Of a stretch of DNA of 39,018 nt, positions 38,701-39,018 are shown one piece after another. The stretch is from Bacillus sp. CH140a_4T (GTDB lineage: Bacteria; Bacillota; Bacilli; Bacillales; Bacillaceae_G): NCBI RefSeq assembly GCF_008923725.1, contig NZ_WBPF01000016.1:787473-826490 (forward strand). The letters run 5' to 3'. The position numbers and the translations under genes were made by a program. The notes beneath the pieces were generated by a model that saw only the letters and a program-made list of their open reading frames with translations, ran no database searches and was not told where the DNA came from. Numbering within the stretch: the first letter of the stretch is position 1; each line of letters starts with the position of its first letter.

Positions 38701-39018
38701 AGCGAATGCAATCATTGCTGAGGCAAAACGTCAGTATGATAGTACAGTTTCTACTGCAAAAGATAAACATCAAGAAATTGTAAGTGAGGCAAAAGCGCAG
38801 GCGGGTGAACATGCAAATCAAGTAGATTGGGAAACGGGCCAAGTAAAATCGAAATATCAAGTTATGAAAGATGATGTTGTTCGAAAAATGAAAGAAATGT
38901 GGTCAGATGTTACCAATAAGTATGAAGATATGAAAACCTCTGCAAGCAATAAGGTAGAGGAAATAAAAAATACAGTTTCAAGGAAATTTGAAGAAAAGAA
39001 AAAAGCTGTTACAGATAA
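35783..39018 (+). CDS. Tail tape measure protein, 3' end missing
   Basis: The frame is open from the ATG at 35783 (GAGGGAGGTGAG upstream) to the window end: 1078 residues and no stop. Residues 1-270 are coiled coil with an internal duplication (NELKSVSTGMGGFANASQQT and SLQAEFQAVTTGMHGYTNATEQT). Residues ~275-480 are the PhageMin_Tail/TP901 domain (MNFEQQMANVKAVSGST…). Residues ~653-735 are Gly/Ala/Val-rich hydrophobic segments that may insert into the host membrane. The remainder is charged coiled coil. The protein sets tail length and is ejected with the DNA. Confidence 0.95.
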   Translation, partial: MANEINNLVVRLSLDNVNFRQGISNSGRAVRTLQNELKSVSTGMGGFANASQQTQAKLSTLTRLIEAQKEKVKALRQAYDQNKAKLGENDAATQRYAAQVNKAVADLNRFENELKQVNRQAQQTALDKLNNSLKSLQAEFQAVTTGMHGYTNATEQTRAKIDVLSRMIDKQKEKIRELQSAYNRAKTEEGEASQSAQRYAEQIHRATAELNRFEQGLRQSNHELEQQGNRLLNFGNRMETLGNHLQNAGSQIGIVFGGMTYAIGRGLKSAITESMNFEQQMANVKAVSGSTGEEMKKLSELAVNMGETTKYSSVQAGQGIEELIKAGVSLTDIINGGLEGALNLATAGELELGEAAEIASTALNAFKADHLSVADAANILSGAANASATDVRELKYGLAASSAVAAGAGMTFKDTATTLAVFAQNGLKGSDAGTSLKTMLMRLNPSTKEAYNKMRDLGLITYNAQAGFDFLVKNGIQPASRNVGDIEVALEQYVMKTEGVTKWNDKCDTTFRELATSSAFLSSKFYDQQGHIQSLENISGTLHESMKDLTDQQRSMALETLFGSDAVRGATILFKEGAKGVNEMWDSMSKVTAADVAATKIDTLKGRLTLLDSAFSTMKKTIGDALAPVVSVFVAGLQKLVDGFNALPGPVQKAIAITGGIVLALTAVAAAIGVVLAAVGMVMSGIGALATSLGIAGGAAGLAGAAVGFLGSALGVLLGPVGLIAAALIGTGVVAYKAYQKATEDSIASVDRFATNTEGKVSSSTKKVLGEYFKLSDGIRQKLTEIRLNHEVITEEQSQKLIGQYDKLANTIIEKTNARQQKEIEGLKKFFADSYVLTAEEENKRIEQLNQHYEQEKLKTQEKENKIKEILQTAARENRELTASERISLQALQDEMDRVAVEHMSKNQMEQKVILENMRVQASEISARQAAEVVENSAKARDKVIEDAKKTRDEKIAEAIRQRDENKTITADEANAIIAEAKRQYDSTVSTAKDKHQEIVSEAKAQAGEHANQVDWETGQVKSKYQVMKDDVVRKMKEMWSDVTNKYEDMKTSASNKVEEIKNTVSRKFEEKKKAVTD

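Noticed and set aside
1-39018. The two window ends join directly into a circle
   Set aside because: Joining base 39018 to base 1 would end the tape measure frame within three codons, and it would leave Dit without its start and first ~100 residues, so a piece is probably missing.

Overview
The window is most of the genome of a temperate siphovirus (or its excised or episomal prophage) of a Bacillus cereus group host. The assignment rests on low GC, strong AGGAGG ribosome sites with frequent GTG and TTG starts, an HK97-type head module, a CwlA-type amidase endolysin, an FtsK-like plus replication-relaxation gene pair, a large serine integrase and an arbitrium locus. The overall design recalls the W-beta/Gamma/Cherry type phages of the group, but this is from memory of gene content, not from a search. 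Both edges cut tail genes: base 1 lies inside a distal tail (Dit) gene and base 39018 inside the tape measure gene. The missing piece is therefore the end of the tape measure and the start of Dit.

Left to right. 1-6896: tail tip (Dit; a 1377-residue tail-lysin/receptor-binding protein with an S74 chaperone end) and lysis cassette (XhlA-like protein, holin, amidase with a signal peptide). 6935-8118: leftward operon of a zinc-ribbon membrane protein, a protein resembling the ATPase-less half of a type IV coupling protein, and a small XRE regulator. 8278-10623: rightward operon of two small proteins, an FtsK/SpoIIIE-like ATPase and a replication-relaxation protein, with nested inverted repeats in front of the ATPase gene. 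10656-12054: a self-contained plasmid-like unit of XRE repressor, operator array, 39-residue membrane peptide and winged-helix putative initiator. 12130-13630: serine integrase followed by a 48-bp near-palindrome that looks like an intact attP. 13795-15367: arbitrium locus, with aimR overlapping aimP and a small aimX-position gene. 15378-16552: CI-like repressor, Cro-like gene and small genes, tied together by four related palindromic operators. 16564-22437: antirepressor, DnaD-like and DnaC-like replication genes, a sigma factor and a frameshifted dUTPase. 22565-23350: a leftward sulfotransferase cargo gene. 23497-27322: small genes, a sigma-region-4-like regulator, a DNA methyltransferase and zinc-ribbon proteins. 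27391-39018: HNH nuclease, probable cos, terminases, portal, protease, capsid, connectors, major tail protein, frameshifting tail chaperones and tape measure.

How it fits together. AimP should be secreted, trimmed and re-imported to bind AimR, which sets expression just beyond aimP, beside the CI/Cro switch and directly next to attP. The CI repressor probably represses its own promoter, the cro-side promoter, the aimX-position gene and a downstream site. Once induced, the early genes load helicase and supply a sigma factor, and a late sigma-region-4-like protein probably turns on the packaging, head, tail and lysis genes. There is no gene-free stretch longer than about 220 bases, and I saw no tRNA, rRNA, CRISPR array or insertion sequence.
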